DNA from: Cytophagales bacterium
GTDB lineage: Bacteria > Bacteroidota > Bacteroidia > Cytophagales > JAHDFW01
DNA length: 32,329 nucleotides
Assembly (NCBI GenBank): GCA_020627945.1
Contig: JAHDFW010000022.1
Location: 1-32,329 of the forward strand
Reading direction: 5' to 3'
Below the pieces are notes generated by a model that was not told the origin of the DNA, searched no databases, and saw only the letters and a list, made by a program, of their open reading frames with translations. A program made the position numbers and the translations under genes. Below, piece after piece: positions 23,637-32,250 of this stretch; position 1 is the first letter of the stretch, and each line of letters starts with the position of its first letter.

Positions 23637-24458
23637 ATGAAAACTTTGATTCCAATTGGCGTTTTATTGCTTACAACACTTATACCCTTAAACGGTGGTG
23701 GAACAGAGCCCGTAGACCCAACTAACCCTTCTAAATCAACTACAAATAAACAAAAGAGTAAGGTTATTAATGCTACATTATTAGTTCAAACTGAATCACT
23801 TAATCCAGATTCCGTTAGCTTTCGAACTGTGCCTAAGCCAGGAATATCCTATACTTCCGTAAAGCAAGGAGTGTTAGCATTAAGAAATACTCTTCGAAAA
23901 CAATATGAAGGCGGTAATAAAAAAGGAGCCATAGCAAAGGGAAGACAAGTTTTTACTACCAAACTACTTAATGATATAATTCCTTATTGGTACGGAACTG
24001 AATGGGATTTCAATGGGTATACTAACACTCCAGGCACAGGAACCATTGCTTGCGGATATTTCGTATCCACTACGCTGAAGCATATGGGAGTAAATGTTAA
24101 TCGATATCACCTAGCACAACAGGCTGCCCTAAACGAAATTAAAAGTCTGCAAACCAACGGCAACTATCATCAATACCACAATATGACTTTGGATCAATTT
24201 ATTACCAAGGCAAAATCTGAATTGAAACCAGGTTTATATGTAATTGGTCTGGACTTTCATGTGGGTTACTTTTTAATTCGTAATAATGAAGCTTACTTTA
24301 TCCATTCAGATTACTTTTCGGATAAAGTGCGCGTAGAATTAGCCTCAGAATCAAATGCAATTGAAAGCAATAGTTACTATCTTGGGGATATTACCAACAA
24401 TGACGAACTAATTCGAAAATGGATCACGGGAGAAACGGTGGAAATTGTCAGGAATTGA
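23637..24458 (+). CDS. Exported papain-like (NlpC/P60-like) cysteine hydrolase, tentative
   Basis: A 273-residue exported protein: signal peptide of about 20 residues, then a polar Thr/Pro/Lys-rich linker. The C-terminal half has the order Cys-His-polar expected of NlpC/P60 and related papain-like folds: C139 in IACGYFVST at a helix start, H208 in DFHVGYFLI and H223/D225 in FIHSDYF. The text is not close to standard NlpC/P60 (no DCSG), so the class is inferred from order and spacing. It may cleave a peptide or amide bond at the cell surface. It lies 68 bases after the small protein gene. Confidence 0.55.
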   Translation: MKTLIPIGVLLLTTLIPLNGGGTEPVDPTNPSKSTTNKQKSKVINATLLVQTESLNPDSVSFRTVPKPGISYTSVKQGVLALRNTLRKQYEGGNKKGAIAKGRQVFTTKLLNDIIPYWYGTEWDFNGYTNTPGTGTIACGYFVSTTLKHMGVNVNRYHLAQQAALNEIKSLQTNGNYHQYHNMTLDQFITKAKSELKPGLYVIGLDFHVGYFLIRNNEAYFIHSDYFSDKVRVELASESNAIESNSYYLGDITNNDELIRKWITGETVEIVRN

Positions 24459-24507
24459 TTAAGTTTGTCTTGTTAAATCATAGTTAACAAAGTTAACCAC
24501 CACTGAC

Positions 24508-25233
24508 ATGAAAGTAGAGATCTTCATTCCTTGTTTTATTGATCAATTATATCCTGATACAGGATTCAACATGGTTAAAATACTTGAAAAACTGGGGTGT
24601 GAAGTTCATTACAATACCAACCAAACTTGTTGCGGACAACCTGCTTACAACTCTGGTTTTTTCGACGAAGCTCGTGATGTAGCGAAAAAATGTCTTACGG
24701 ACTTAAACTCTGACGCAGACTATATTGTAATTCCCTCTGCTTCTTGTGGCGGAATGATTAAACATGGATATAAAGAACTTTTTAAGCAATCTACAGACGT
24801 TCAAACCTATCAAGAATTCACAAAAAAGGTGTATGAATTCACTGAATTTGTGGTAGATGTTCTTAAAGTAGATAGGATAGAAGGTGCTCGTTTAGATGGC
24901 GTAGTCACCTATCATGATTCTTGTTCTGCGCAAAGGGAGTGTGGAATTAAATCTCAACCTCGAACTTTACTGAACAATGTCGAGGGGTTGACGTTGGTGG
25001 AAATGAGTAATACAAACGATTGTTGTGGCTTTGGTGGTAGTTTTGCGGTAAAGTTTGAACCTATTTCAATTGGGATGGGAGATCAAAAGATTAACAGCGC
25101 TTTAGAAACCAAAGCGGAATATCTTGTATCAGGAGATTTATCTTGCCTAATGCACCTTGGAGGTTATATTGAGAAACAAGGTAAACCTTTGAAACCAATG
25201 CACATTATTGATGTTTTAGCATCTGGATGGTAG
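24508..25233 (+). CDS. CCG-domain (Fe-S)-binding protein, LutA/YkgE-like
   Basis: A 241-residue protein with two CCG domains. C41-C42-G43 (CCGQPAYNSG) and a later CCGFGGSF, with the partner Cys in IPCFID (C9), SASCGG, HDSCSAQREC and SGDLSC. This is the domain pair of LutA, YkgE and the glycolate/heterodisulfide reductase families. In Bacillus LutA works with LutB and LutC in lactate oxidation; those partners are not in this window, so a stand-alone Bacteroidota version is likely. A small repeat GTTAAC-AAA-GTTAAC lies 11 bases before the ATG. Its stop codon is 2 bases from that of the convergent gene. Confidence 0.88.
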   Translation: MKVEIFIPCFIDQLYPDTGFNMVKILEKLGCEVHYNTNQTCCGQPAYNSGFFDEARDVAKKCLTDLNSDADYIVIPSASCGGMIKHGYKELFKQSTDVQTYQEFTKKVYEFTEFVVDVLKVDRIEGARLDGVVTYHDSCSAQRECGIKSQPRTLLNNVEGLTLVEMSNTNDCCGFGGSFAVKFEPISIGMGDQKINSALETKAEYLVSGDLSCLMHLGGYIEKQGKPLKPMHIIDVLASGW

Positions 25234-25235
25234 AT

Positions 25236-26225
25236 CTAATGATCTCCTGAGTGCTCTTTTTTATTGGACTCCTTTGATTTGTTTTTATCACTGTTCTGGT
25301 CACCGTGATGTTCGCCATGATCAAAATGTTCATGCTCCTCATCCTCCTCATCTTCTTCGTGCTCATGATGTCCGCCATGACTATCTTGCTTACCAAAATG
25401 AAATACCAATTGTCCATTAATCGAATAATATAGATTCGGAATAGGAGCAATTGGTTTATTATCATAGAACCAATCGTATGATACTGAAAAGCTAAACCTG
25501 TCATTAAATTCATAATCAAGATTAGCAACACCTGCAAATCTATTTTGGCCATCGAAATTTGGTAAACCTTGCAAGTAACATTTAAACCCTCCAGTAATAT
25601 GAGGAGTCAATTTGTGATAGGCACCAAAGTAAAGATTAAACTTTAAGTACTCAACATTCACCAATGTATCTACGTGATCATATTCTTCCAAAATGCTCCC
25701 CGAATAATTCCAAGCTTCATTCTCATACATTAAGCCAGTCCCACAGTTTATCATACCATCGGGAGACTCAAACAGTTTATACCTAAGGTTTGAACCAACC
25801 AAATACCTTTTCTCCATACCTCTAATTCCATCCCATTGATATTGCGTGAAAAATTCAGGTGTAATTTTTTGATTTGGTGCAAGTCGGTATCTCAAATGAG
25901 AAAAGCCTTTATTAACGAGTTGTTGACCTTCAGAAACCAATACATAGTTACTCAATACGAGCATTAAATCACTTTGTTTAACCTTTGCCGTAACATTAAA
26001 CCTTCCGTGAATTTTATGAATTAAAAACTTCTGTTTAATCCCGTGATATCCAACATCAAAATTTCCAATAACCTTGTGTAAACTATCCACTTCTTCATAA
26101 AAACGTTCCGCATTAAGGATTTGTCCAACAGAGCAGATAGGAGTAAAGAAGACACCTACTACCAAGAGCAATACACAAGTATATGTTTTTGGAATTTTAA
26201 AATTCCTTAAAAGTCCCGTTCTCAT
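25236..26225 (-). CDS. DUF481-like outer-membrane protein with His/acid-rich tail
   Basis: A 329-residue protein with a signal peptide (about residues 1-35, hydrophobic TYTCVLLLVVGVFF, cleavage after SVGQ). The centre matches the DUF481 outer-membrane family pattern (VLVSEGQQLVNKGFSHLRYRLAPN; EFFTQYQWDGIRGMEKRYLVGSNLRYKLF). The last 51 residues, from about 279 on, are a low-complexity tail with 11 His and many Asp/Glu, which could bind metal ions. The only Met before the signal peptide is at 26225, so the start overlaps the upstream XRE gene by 29 bases, which suggests translational coupling. It converges with the CCG-protein gene with no terminator between. Confidence 0.72.
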   Translation of the reverse strand: MRTGLLRNFKIPKTYTCVLLLVVGVFFTPICSVGQILNAERFYEEVDSLHKVIGNFDVGYHGIKQKFLIHKIHGRFNVTAKVKQSDLMLVLSNYVLVSEGQQLVNKGFSHLRYRLAPNQKITPEFFTQYQWDGIRGMEKRYLVGSNLRYKLFESPDGMINCGTGLMYENEAWNYSGSILEEYDHVDTLVNVEYLKFNLYFGAYHKLTPHITGGFKCYLQGLPNFDGQNRFAGVANLDYEFNDRFSFSVSYDWFYDNKPIAPIPNLYYSINGQLVFHFGKQDSHGGHHEHEEDEEDEEHEHFDHGEHHGDQNSDKNKSKESNKKEHSGDH

Positions 26226-26526
26226 AAAACGCTATTATTTTAGAAACATCCGAATTTGCATTCTTACATTGATCAAGTACATCCTCAAGTGAACTAGCCT
26301 TAAAATCAATAGTTTCGGTACGAATCATATCTCCATGACCAAGTAAAAGCCAATCACCAGAGATGGTTGGAAATGAGGCCAAAATTTTCATCACAAAATC
26401 TAAACTAGGTTTGTTCCGTCCACTAAAGATATGGGACATGGTAGCCTTTGGCACTCCTAACACTTCAGACATTTGTGTAGCACTATATCCAAAATGATTT
26501 TGTAATGTTTTAATCCTATCTACCAT
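26197..26526 (-). CDS. XRE-family helix-turn-helix regulator
   Basis: A 109-residue protein. The N-terminal helix-turn-helix (residues about 4-60) reads TQMSEVLGVPKATMSHIFSGRNKPSLDFVMKIL, a classic Xre/Cro pattern. The C-terminal part is a short helical segment (EDVLDQCKNANSDVSKIIAFYENGTF) with unknown sensing role. The stop codon lies inside the start region of the DUF481 protein gene, so the two are likely one transcript and perhaps one regulatory unit. An imperfect dyad CCTA-AAA-TAGG lies upstream at 26539-26549 and could be its own operator; this is weak. Confidence 0.88.
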   Translation of the reverse strand: MVDRIKTLQNHFGYSATQMSEVLGVPKATMSHIFSGRNKPSLDFVMKILASFPTISGDWLLLGHGDMIRTETIDFKASSLEDVLDQCKNANSDVSKIIAFYENGTFKEF

Positions 26527-26600
26527 AGTTGGTGGAATCCTAAAATAGGGGACCTCTCAAACCGAATTACAAGTAAAGAAGAATTTATCTTCTATAAAAC

Positions 26601-26630
26601 AAAAAACCCTGACATTTCTAGCCAGGGTTT
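26601..26630 (-). terminator. Terminator of the OmpA-TPR lipoprotein gene
   Basis: AAACCCTG (26604-26611) pairs with CAGGGTTT (26623-26630) around an 11-base loop. On the minus strand it is followed by six T and then TGTTTT, so it ends the gene that stops at 26666. Confidence 0.82.
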
Positions 26631-26665
26631 CTCTTTGTGTTATGTAGTATTTTTTATCGATTCAA

Positions 26666-28444
26666 TTATTTGATCGCGTTCATAAATGAAGTAGCAGACC
26701 ACATTTTCTTGAATTCAAGATCTTTCATTGCTTTTTCTCTTAAGCTAGAATCCAATTTAACAGCAGCTTTCAAGTTAGAAGCAACACCATCTTTGTTTCC
26801 TAATCTTGCATGAGCAATTGCCATACAGTAGTGATTCCAAGCATCGTTATCTACTTTCTCAAAGCTCTTAAGAGCAGTTTGGTAATCGTTAGATAACAAT
26901 TGAGCTAAACCAAGGTTATAGCTAGTTACTGGGCTTAATTCAGATTTAGCAAGGTTTCTTTTAGCATCTGCATATTTAGCGTGACGAATTTGAGCAGCAC
27001 CTAAGTTAGCACGAAGACCTTTGTTGAAGTCAGCGTTTCCACCTTTCTCAGCAGCTTTCTTGTAGTTCTCAAGAGCTTTAACTTTATCGTTAGTCATAGA
27101 GTAGAATACAGCAAGGTTGTTGTGAGCCTCAGCTAATCCTTCTTTCTTGATAGCAATTTCTGCGTTAGTCTTTGCCTTTCTAATCAATTCAGCAGACTTA
27201 GTTTTATCCGCTTCTTTCTTAGCCATATCAAGGTAAACAGCAGCTAAGTTGTTGTAAGCGTGAGCGCTTTCAGTTTTCTTAATTAAAGCTTGATAGATTT
27301 GCTCTCTTTCAGCCAAATCAGGAGTAAGAGTAGCAGCGTATCCTAATTCTTCAGCGTTAAGAGCATCAGCACTAGATTCACCTTTAGTGATCATACCTGC
27401 TAGACTTGCCATCTCAGCATCAGTTTTCTTAGGCTTAACAGAAAGGATTTCTGTTTTAGCTGTACGAAGAGTAGGGTAAATGTGACGCTCTAAAGTTCTG
27501 TAAGAACCTAAAGTCTTCAATTTACGCTCTTGCTCTACGAAAGATCCTCCACCAGAGATAGTACTCATGATTTCAGATTTTTGAGCATCTGTAAGTTTAT
27601 CAGAAGCAGTTACCAATTTCTTGAACTCATCCCAGTTTTGAACTACAGGAACAACATTAAACTGAATTGAATCAGCCATTCCTTTGTAGTCATACTTTTT
27701 CATCATCTTTCTATAGTACGTCTCAATAGCAGCTGGACGATCTTTAGCAAGTGCTGAGTTAATCTCCTCGTTACCTTCTGGAGAGTGCATACCTGTTACA
27801 TTAACTTTTCTAGTCAAGATTTTATCAGCGATAAAAGCAGCCATTTTCTTTCCTTCTCCTCCGCGGATTTCACTGTACTTTAATACAGATCTTGCTTTGT
27901 CGAAGTAAAACTCAACGTTAGTTGGCTCCAATTCTTCTTGATTATTATATCCGTGATCAGCATAAGCTACGTAGTTCTCATTTTTCACTAATAAAGAAGT
28001 AGTGATAATTCCCTCAGAAATTGGGAATTCAGGAGCTGCTTTAGATTTACCAGTTACTTTAGCTGCAGAACAGTTTACAACTAAATCTCCACGGCTCTTG
28101 TCTGGGTGATATGCGAAAGAGAAATTTTTCTTAATCAACGGTTGTTGATCAGGAGTAGCTTCATAATCCTCATATCTAAAAGTAACAACCCCTAACTTTT
28201 CAACTTGATCACCATATTTATACGATGGTTCAACATTGTATAAGTGGTTCTTTTTCATCATATTAAGAGGTAGTAAGGCAGACATTTCAAACTGAACACT
28301 GTCACCATGTAATTCTAATGGATCTGGTGTTACTGTTAATTTCTGCTGCGCCGCCATCTTCAACATTTTTGAAAGTGTACAACCGGACAATACTACGGAT
28401 CCGATCGCAATGGCAGCAATAATCTTAGAGGTTCTTTTTATCAT
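26666..28444 (-). CDS. Lipoprotein with OmpA-like and TPR domains
   Basis: A 592-residue lipoprotein. The signal peptide ends VLSGC (Cys 22). After a strand-rich region comes an OmpA-like segment (about 180-240: TNVEFYFDKARSVL..., VTGMHSPEGNEEINSALAKDRP) that resembles the peptidoglycan-binding fold, though its usual Asp and Arg were not matched one by one. The C-terminal third has TPR units, for example AYNNLAAVYLDMAKKE (about 395) and AHNNLAVFYSMTNDKVKALENYKKA (about 435), with further AxxNLGLAQLLSNDYQTALKSF. It could scaffold the outer membrane to the wall or to other proteins. The promoter at 28479-28508 is canonical, and the repeated use of a few codons suggests good expression. Confidence 0.8.
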   Translation of the reverse strand: MIKRTSKIIAAIAIGSVVLSGCTLSKMLKMAAQQKLTVTPDPLELHGDSVQFEMSALLPLNMMKKNHLYNVEPSYKYGDQVEKLGVVTFRYEDYEATPDQQPLIKKNFSFAYHPDKSRGDLVVNCSAAKVTGKSKAAPEFPISEGIITTSLLVKNENYVAYADHGYNNQEELEPTNVEFYFDKARSVLKYSEIRGGEGKKMAAFIADKILTRKVNVTGMHSPEGNEEINSALAKDRPAAIETYYRKMMKKYDYKGMADSIQFNVVPVVQNWDEFKKLVTASDKLTDAQKSEIMSTISGGGSFVEQERKLKTLGSYRTLERHIYPTLRTAKTEILSVKPKKTDAEMASLAGMITKGESSADALNAEELGYAATLTPDLAEREQIYQALIKKTESAHAYNNLAAVYLDMAKKEADKTKSAELIRKAKTNAEIAIKKEGLAEAHNNLAVFYSMTNDKVKALENYKKAAEKGGNADFNKGLRANLGAAQIRHAKYADAKRNLAKSELSPVTSYNLGLAQLLSNDYQTALKSFEKVDNDAWNHYCMAIAHARLGNKDGVASNLKAAVKLDSSLREKAMKDLEFKKMWSATSFMNAIK

Positions 28445-28478
28445 TACTTTAGAAGTTTATTTGCGTTTTACTAAGCCG

Positions 28479-28509
28479 CAAATATATTTAGTTATTCTTA
28501 CTATACAAA
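28479..28509 (-). promoter_or_regulatory. Canonical promoter of the OmpA-TPR gene
   Basis: On the minus strand TTTG (28509-28506) and TATATTTG (28486-28479) are separated by 19 bases. The start should lie near 28473, giving a leader of about 30 bases before the ATG at 28444. Confidence 0.82.
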
Positions 28510-28674
28510 CAATATAAAACAATAATTACTTAAAGTAAATGGTACAACATTGCTTGTAGATACAGCCTTTTAAGATAACCGTTTTCCGAAGTGGTCAAAT
28601 TTTATACTTATAGGTACAAAATCCACTTATTATAAATATTACAGCACTACACCTTATTTCTTTGCATTCTTACG

Positions 28675-28704
28675 TTGTATAAATTAGCTATTCATATAAC
28701 TTTG
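28675..28704 (+). promoter_or_regulatory. Canonical promoter of the coiled-coil/menD/menB operon
   Basis: TTG at 28675-28677 (-33) and TAACTTTG at 28697-28704 (-7) have the standard 19-base gap. The same TTG could be misread as a start codon of a longer protein, but a promoter box cannot normally be translated from its own transcript. The start should be near 28710, about 16 bases before the ATG at 28726. The remaining space from 28510 to 28674 shows no gene. Confidence 0.82.
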
Positions 28705-28725
28705 CAACGAACAAGAGTGCATTTT

Positions 28726-29685
28726 ATGAACCAACAGATTCAACCTGCTGAACCTAACAATAAATTGAAATACCTATTAATAGGTGTAATCATCCTATTA
28801 TTATGTACCAATGGGGTAATGATCTATTTCTACGTAAATAATACCAATGAGATTATTGATAAGAAAAAACAGTTAAAATTTACCACGGTTGAATTGCTAA
28901 GTGCTAAATCTAAGGTTGATTCGATGGAAACTGAAATAGAAAGTCGAATTAAGGCATATGAAGATTTAAAAGTGGCTAATGACACGCTTTCTCAAAACTA
29001 CCAAGATTTAAAAGACTTGAAAGCTGCTCTTGCAAAAATGAGAAGTTTAAAACGCCATTTTGAAAAAGATGCTGGTAAAGCTTGGCGATTATATAATGAT
29101 AGCAAAGACCAACTGATGGGTTTCAAGGAACTGTTAGAAGTAAAAGACGAAAAAATCGAACTGCTCAAAAAACAGATGAATTATCTTTATACAGAGGTAA
29201 AAGAACTCAAGGAAGAAAAGGTAATGGCTGAGGGTAAAGTAGATTCGATTCGTTTTATAGAGGAAGAACTCAAGGAAAAAGTTAAGGTTGCGAGTAAACT
29301 TGAAGCTACTAATATTAAAGTCTCATACATCAATTTAAAGCAAAAGGAAAAAGACAAGCAACCTTTTAGAGGTGATAAGATTGCTCGATTGAAAGTTGTA
29401 TTTAATCTTCCAGTAAACAAAGTAGCAACTGTTGAGAACAAGAAAATCTTCTTAAAACTTGAAGATCAGAATGGAAAACTGCTACTGAATGAATCTTCAG
29501 GGAATATGGCACAGTCGGAAGATGGTAAAGTATTTACGGAAGTTAAAACAGTAATGTATCGAAGAGATAATCAGGAAGTTGAAATTTTCTTTAGTAAAGG
29601 CGGAAACTATGCTGAAGGAAAATACACTCTTGAGTTATATTGTGAAGGAAACACCATTGGTACAGGGTCTTTCGAAATAAAATAA
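28726..29685 (+). CDS. Membrane-anchored coiled-coil protein, unknown
   Basis: With the ATG at 28726 it has 319 residues. A single membrane segment lies at about 14-37 (YLLIGVIILLLCTNGVMIYFYV), followed by a coiled coil from about 40 to 190 (repeated Glu/Lys/Leu heptads) and a C-terminal strand-rich domain (about 195-319, e.g. KIARLKVVFNLPVNK, KYTLELYCEGNTIGTGSFEIK). No family was recognised. The start was moved from 28675, which is the promoter box. menD begins 14 bases after its stop codon, so it is the first gene of the men operon, though a role in quinone synthesis is not indicated. Confidence 0.72.
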   Translation: MNQQIQPAEPNNKLKYLLIGVIILLLCTNGVMIYFYVNNTNEIIDKKKQLKFTTVELLSAKSKVDSMETEIESRIKAYEDLKVANDTLSQNYQDLKDLKAALAKMRSLKRHFEKDAGKAWRLYNDSKDQLMGFKELLEVKDEKIELLKKQMNYLYTEVKELKEEKVMAEGKVDSIRFIEEELKEKVKVASKLEATNIKVSYINLKQKEKDKQPFRGDKIARLKVVFNLPVNKVATVENKKIFLKLEDQNGKLLLNESSGNMAQSEDGKVFTEVKTVMYRRDNQEVEIFFSKGGNYAEGKYTLELYCEGNTIGTGSFEIK

Positions 29686-29699
29686 CCACGTACGAACTT

Positions 29700-31379
29700 A
29701 TGAATTATGCTCACATAATTGACCTTGTAAATGTCTTTGTAGGGCATGGTGGTGAACATGTAATTATTTCACCAGGGTCAAGAAGTGCTCCTTTAACAAT
29801 TGCCTTCACATCTCATTCGGAAATTAAATATCGAATGATTCCAGATGAACGTAGTGCTGCATACATAGCCTTAGGTATTGCTAAGAAAACTAAGAAACCA
29901 GTTGGACTAATTTGCACGTCTGGAACTGCCGCAATGAATTTTGCTCCCGCGGTTGCTGAAGCCTATTTTCAAAAAGTCCCGTTGATCGTACTTACTGCCG
30001 ATAGACCTGCCGAATGGATTGGACAGCAAAACGGACAAGCGATTTATCAAAATGAACTCTATGGAAAAAACTGTAAGGCTTCATTCGTATTTCCAACAAA
30101 CCCTGAGCATACAAACGAACTATGGCATGGCAATCGAATTATAAACGAAGCTATGCTTAAGGCGGTAAGTTATCCTATTGGACCCGTACATATTAATGTT
30201 CCTTTTAGAGAGCCTTTTTATCCAGAAGCAAATACCGAGTTGAATTTCGACGTTCCAACCAAGGTGGTTAAAGAGCTTAAAATTCGAGGTACATTAACCC
30301 TGCGAGAATGGAATACACTTGGTAAAACTATTACCAAAAGCCCTAAAATACTGTTGATTGCGGGAATGTTAGAACCTGATTGGCAATTTATTCAACAAGT
30401 AGCCAACCTACCATTTCCTATTCTTGCTGATGTTACTTCTAACTTGCAAACCTGTTCGAACGCTATTACAAAGCATGACAGCATATTGTTAAAAGAGCAT
30501 TCAGAATTAGTTCCCGACCTTGTGATAAGCTTTGGAGATATGATCTTATCTAAACCTCTTAAGAAGTTTATTAGGGCAAATCCACCAAAAGAACATTGGC
30601 ATGTACAGGAAGGAGACGGAATAGTGGATGCTTTGCAATCTGTAACAAAGTTTATTAGAACTAAAGCTCAAGATTTCTTACGTGATCTAAACGAATATGA
30701 TTTTTCCATTCATGAAAAAACGTATCTTGATTCCTGGAAAGCAGCGCAAAATAAAGTAAACGAGAAGTTAGATACACTTTTTGCAGATAAAACACAGTTC
30801 AACGAATTTGTTGCCGTCCAACGAATCATGAGAAATATCCATGAAAAGTGTACTTTACATTTAGCAAACTCCATGACGGTTCGATATGTTTCAACACTTT
30901 CTACCACAAAAGACCTGTGTATTCTATCTAATCGAGGAACAAGTGGCATTGATGGATGTACCAGTACAGCAATAGGATATGCTCTTTATGATCATAAAAT
31001 CAATGTGTTGATTACCGGTGATATGGCCTTTTTGTATGATAGGAATGCATTCTGGAACAACTATGTGCCCGAAAATCTAAGAATTATCGTTTTGAATAAT
31101 TCGGGTGGAGGAATCTTCAAACTAATTGAAGGTCCAAATAATGTTAAAAACGCAGATGAAATTTTCGTAACACCTCAAATTAGTACAGGAGAACATTTGG
31201 CAAAAGAGTTTGAGATTGATTACGAAATGGTGGATAATTTGGAGGATTTAAACGTTGCACTTAAGAAATTCTTTGGTGTGAGTAGAAATCCCGAGCCTAA
31301 AATTCTAGAAATAAAAACTGATATTAATAAAAATACTGAGTTCTATTCACAGTACAAAAAAATAATGAAAGATGAGTAA
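29700..31379 (+). CDS. menD: MenD, SEPHCHC synthase (menaquinone pathway)
   Basis: A 559-residue thiamine-diphosphate enzyme of normal length. It joins isochorismate and 2-oxoglutarate in the menaquinone pathway. Visible parts: N-terminal pyrimidine domain with ISPGSRSAPLTIAF (about 23-36), the DERSAAYIALGIAK segment, the TSGTAAMNF loop, the PLIVLTADRP motif, and a C-terminal pyrophosphate domain with SNRGTSGIDG and LITGDMAFLYDRNAFW, where the GD near the Mg-binding site and the NN-ending segment sit. Its stop codon overlaps the menB start by 8 bases, so the two are coupled. Confidence 0.96.
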   Translation: MNYAHIIDLVNVFVGHGGEHVIISPGSRSAPLTIAFTSHSEIKYRMIPDERSAAYIALGIAKKTKKPVGLICTSGTAAMNFAPAVAEAYFQKVPLIVLTADRPAEWIGQQNGQAIYQNELYGKNCKASFVFPTNPEHTNELWHGNRIINEAMLKAVSYPIGPVHINVPFREPFYPEANTELNFDVPTKVVKELKIRGTLTLREWNTLGKTITKSPKILLIAGMLEPDWQFIQQVANLPFPILADVTSNLQTCSNAITKHDSILLKEHSELVPDLVISFGDMILSKPLKKFIRANPPKEHWHVQEGDGIVDALQSVTKFIRTKAQDFLRDLNEYDFSIHEKTYLDSWKAAQNKVNEKLDTLFADKTQFNEFVAVQRIMRNIHEKCTLHLANSMTVRYVSTLSTTKDLCILSNRGTSGIDGCTSTAIGYALYDHKINVLITGDMAFLYDRNAFWNNYVPENLRIIVLNNSGGGIFKLIEGPNNVKNADEIFVTPQISTGEHLAKEFEIDYEMVDNLEDLNVALKKFFGVSRNPEPKILEIKTDINKNTEFYSQYKKIMKDE

Positions 31380-32220
31380 TAACATTAACTGGGTAACCGC
31401 TAAGGAATACGAAGACATAACGTATAAAAAGGCAAATGGAGTAGCTAGAATCGCTTTTAATCGACCAGACGTTAGAAATGCGTTTAGACCTAAAACGACT
31501 TCTGAATTATACGACGCTTTCTACGATGCACATGAAGATCGTGACATAGGAGTGATTCTTTTGTCCGCAGAAGGGCCTTCTTCTAGAGATGGTGTTTATG
31601 CATTTTGTAGTGGTGGTGATCAGAAGGCTAGAGGAGAACATGGTTATGTTGACCAAAAAGGTGTGGCAAGACTAAATATCCTAGAAGTTCAAAGGTTGAT
31701 CCGATTTACGCCAAAAGCAGTAATCGCGGTAGTTCCAGGATGGGCTGTAGGAGGTGGACATAGTTTGCACGTAGTGTGTGACCTTACTTTAGCAAGTAAA
31801 GAGCACGCAATTTTTAAGCAAACTGACGCAGATGTTACAAGTTTTGACGGAGGATATGGTTCTGCATACCTAGCAAAAATGGTTGGTCAAAAGAAAGCAC
31901 GTGAAATATTCTTTCTAGGGCGCAATTACTCTGCACAAGAAGCTTATGAAATGGGAATGGTAAATGCTGTTATTCCTCATGCAGAGCTGGAAGATACTGC
32001 TTACGAATGGGCTCAAGAAATTCTTGCTAAATCTCCGATTTCCATAAGGATGTTGAAGTTTGCAATGAACTTGACAGATGATGGTATGGTTGGACAACAA
32101 GTGTTTGCAGGAGAAGCTACAAGATTAGCTTACATGACTGAAGAGGCCAAAGAGGGGAGAAATGCCTTTTTAGAAAAAAGAAAACCAGACTTCAAAAAGT
32201 TTGGTCAAGTTTCAAGTTAA
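31372..32220 (+). CDS. menB: MenB, 1,4-dihydroxy-2-naphthoyl-CoA synthase
   Basis: A 282-residue crotonase-fold enzyme of normal MenB length; it closes the naphthoate ring from o-succinylbenzoyl-CoA. Diagnostic motifs: SGGDQKARGE in the N-terminal third (the MenB loop), GWAVGGGHSLHVVCDLT, then TDADVTSFDGGYGSAYLAKMVGQKKAREI (about 156-184), and a C-terminal EGRNAFLEKRKPDF that is typical of MenB. It starts 8 bases inside menD. A terminator follows at 32251. Confidence 0.97.
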   Translation: MSNNINWVTAKEYEDITYKKANGVARIAFNRPDVRNAFRPKTTSELYDAFYDAHEDRDIGVILLSAEGPSSRDGVYAFCSGGDQKARGEHGYVDQKGVARLNILEVQRLIRFTPKAVIAVVPGWAVGGGHSLHVVCDLTLASKEHAIFKQTDADVTSFDGGYGSAYLAKMVGQKKAREIFFLGRNYSAQEAYEMGMVNAVIPHAELEDTAYEWAQEILAKSPISIRMLKFAMNLTDDGMVGQQVFAGEATRLAYMTEEAKEGRNAFLEKRKPDFKKFGQVSS

Positions 32221-32250
32221 TATCTAATTAACGACAACTCCAAAAGAATT

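Noticed and set aside
25205-25552. 115-codon frame over the His-rich tail region
   Set aside because: It is another frame of the minus-strand DUF481 gene tail and is rich in Met/Ile only because of the repeated CAT/ATG pattern.
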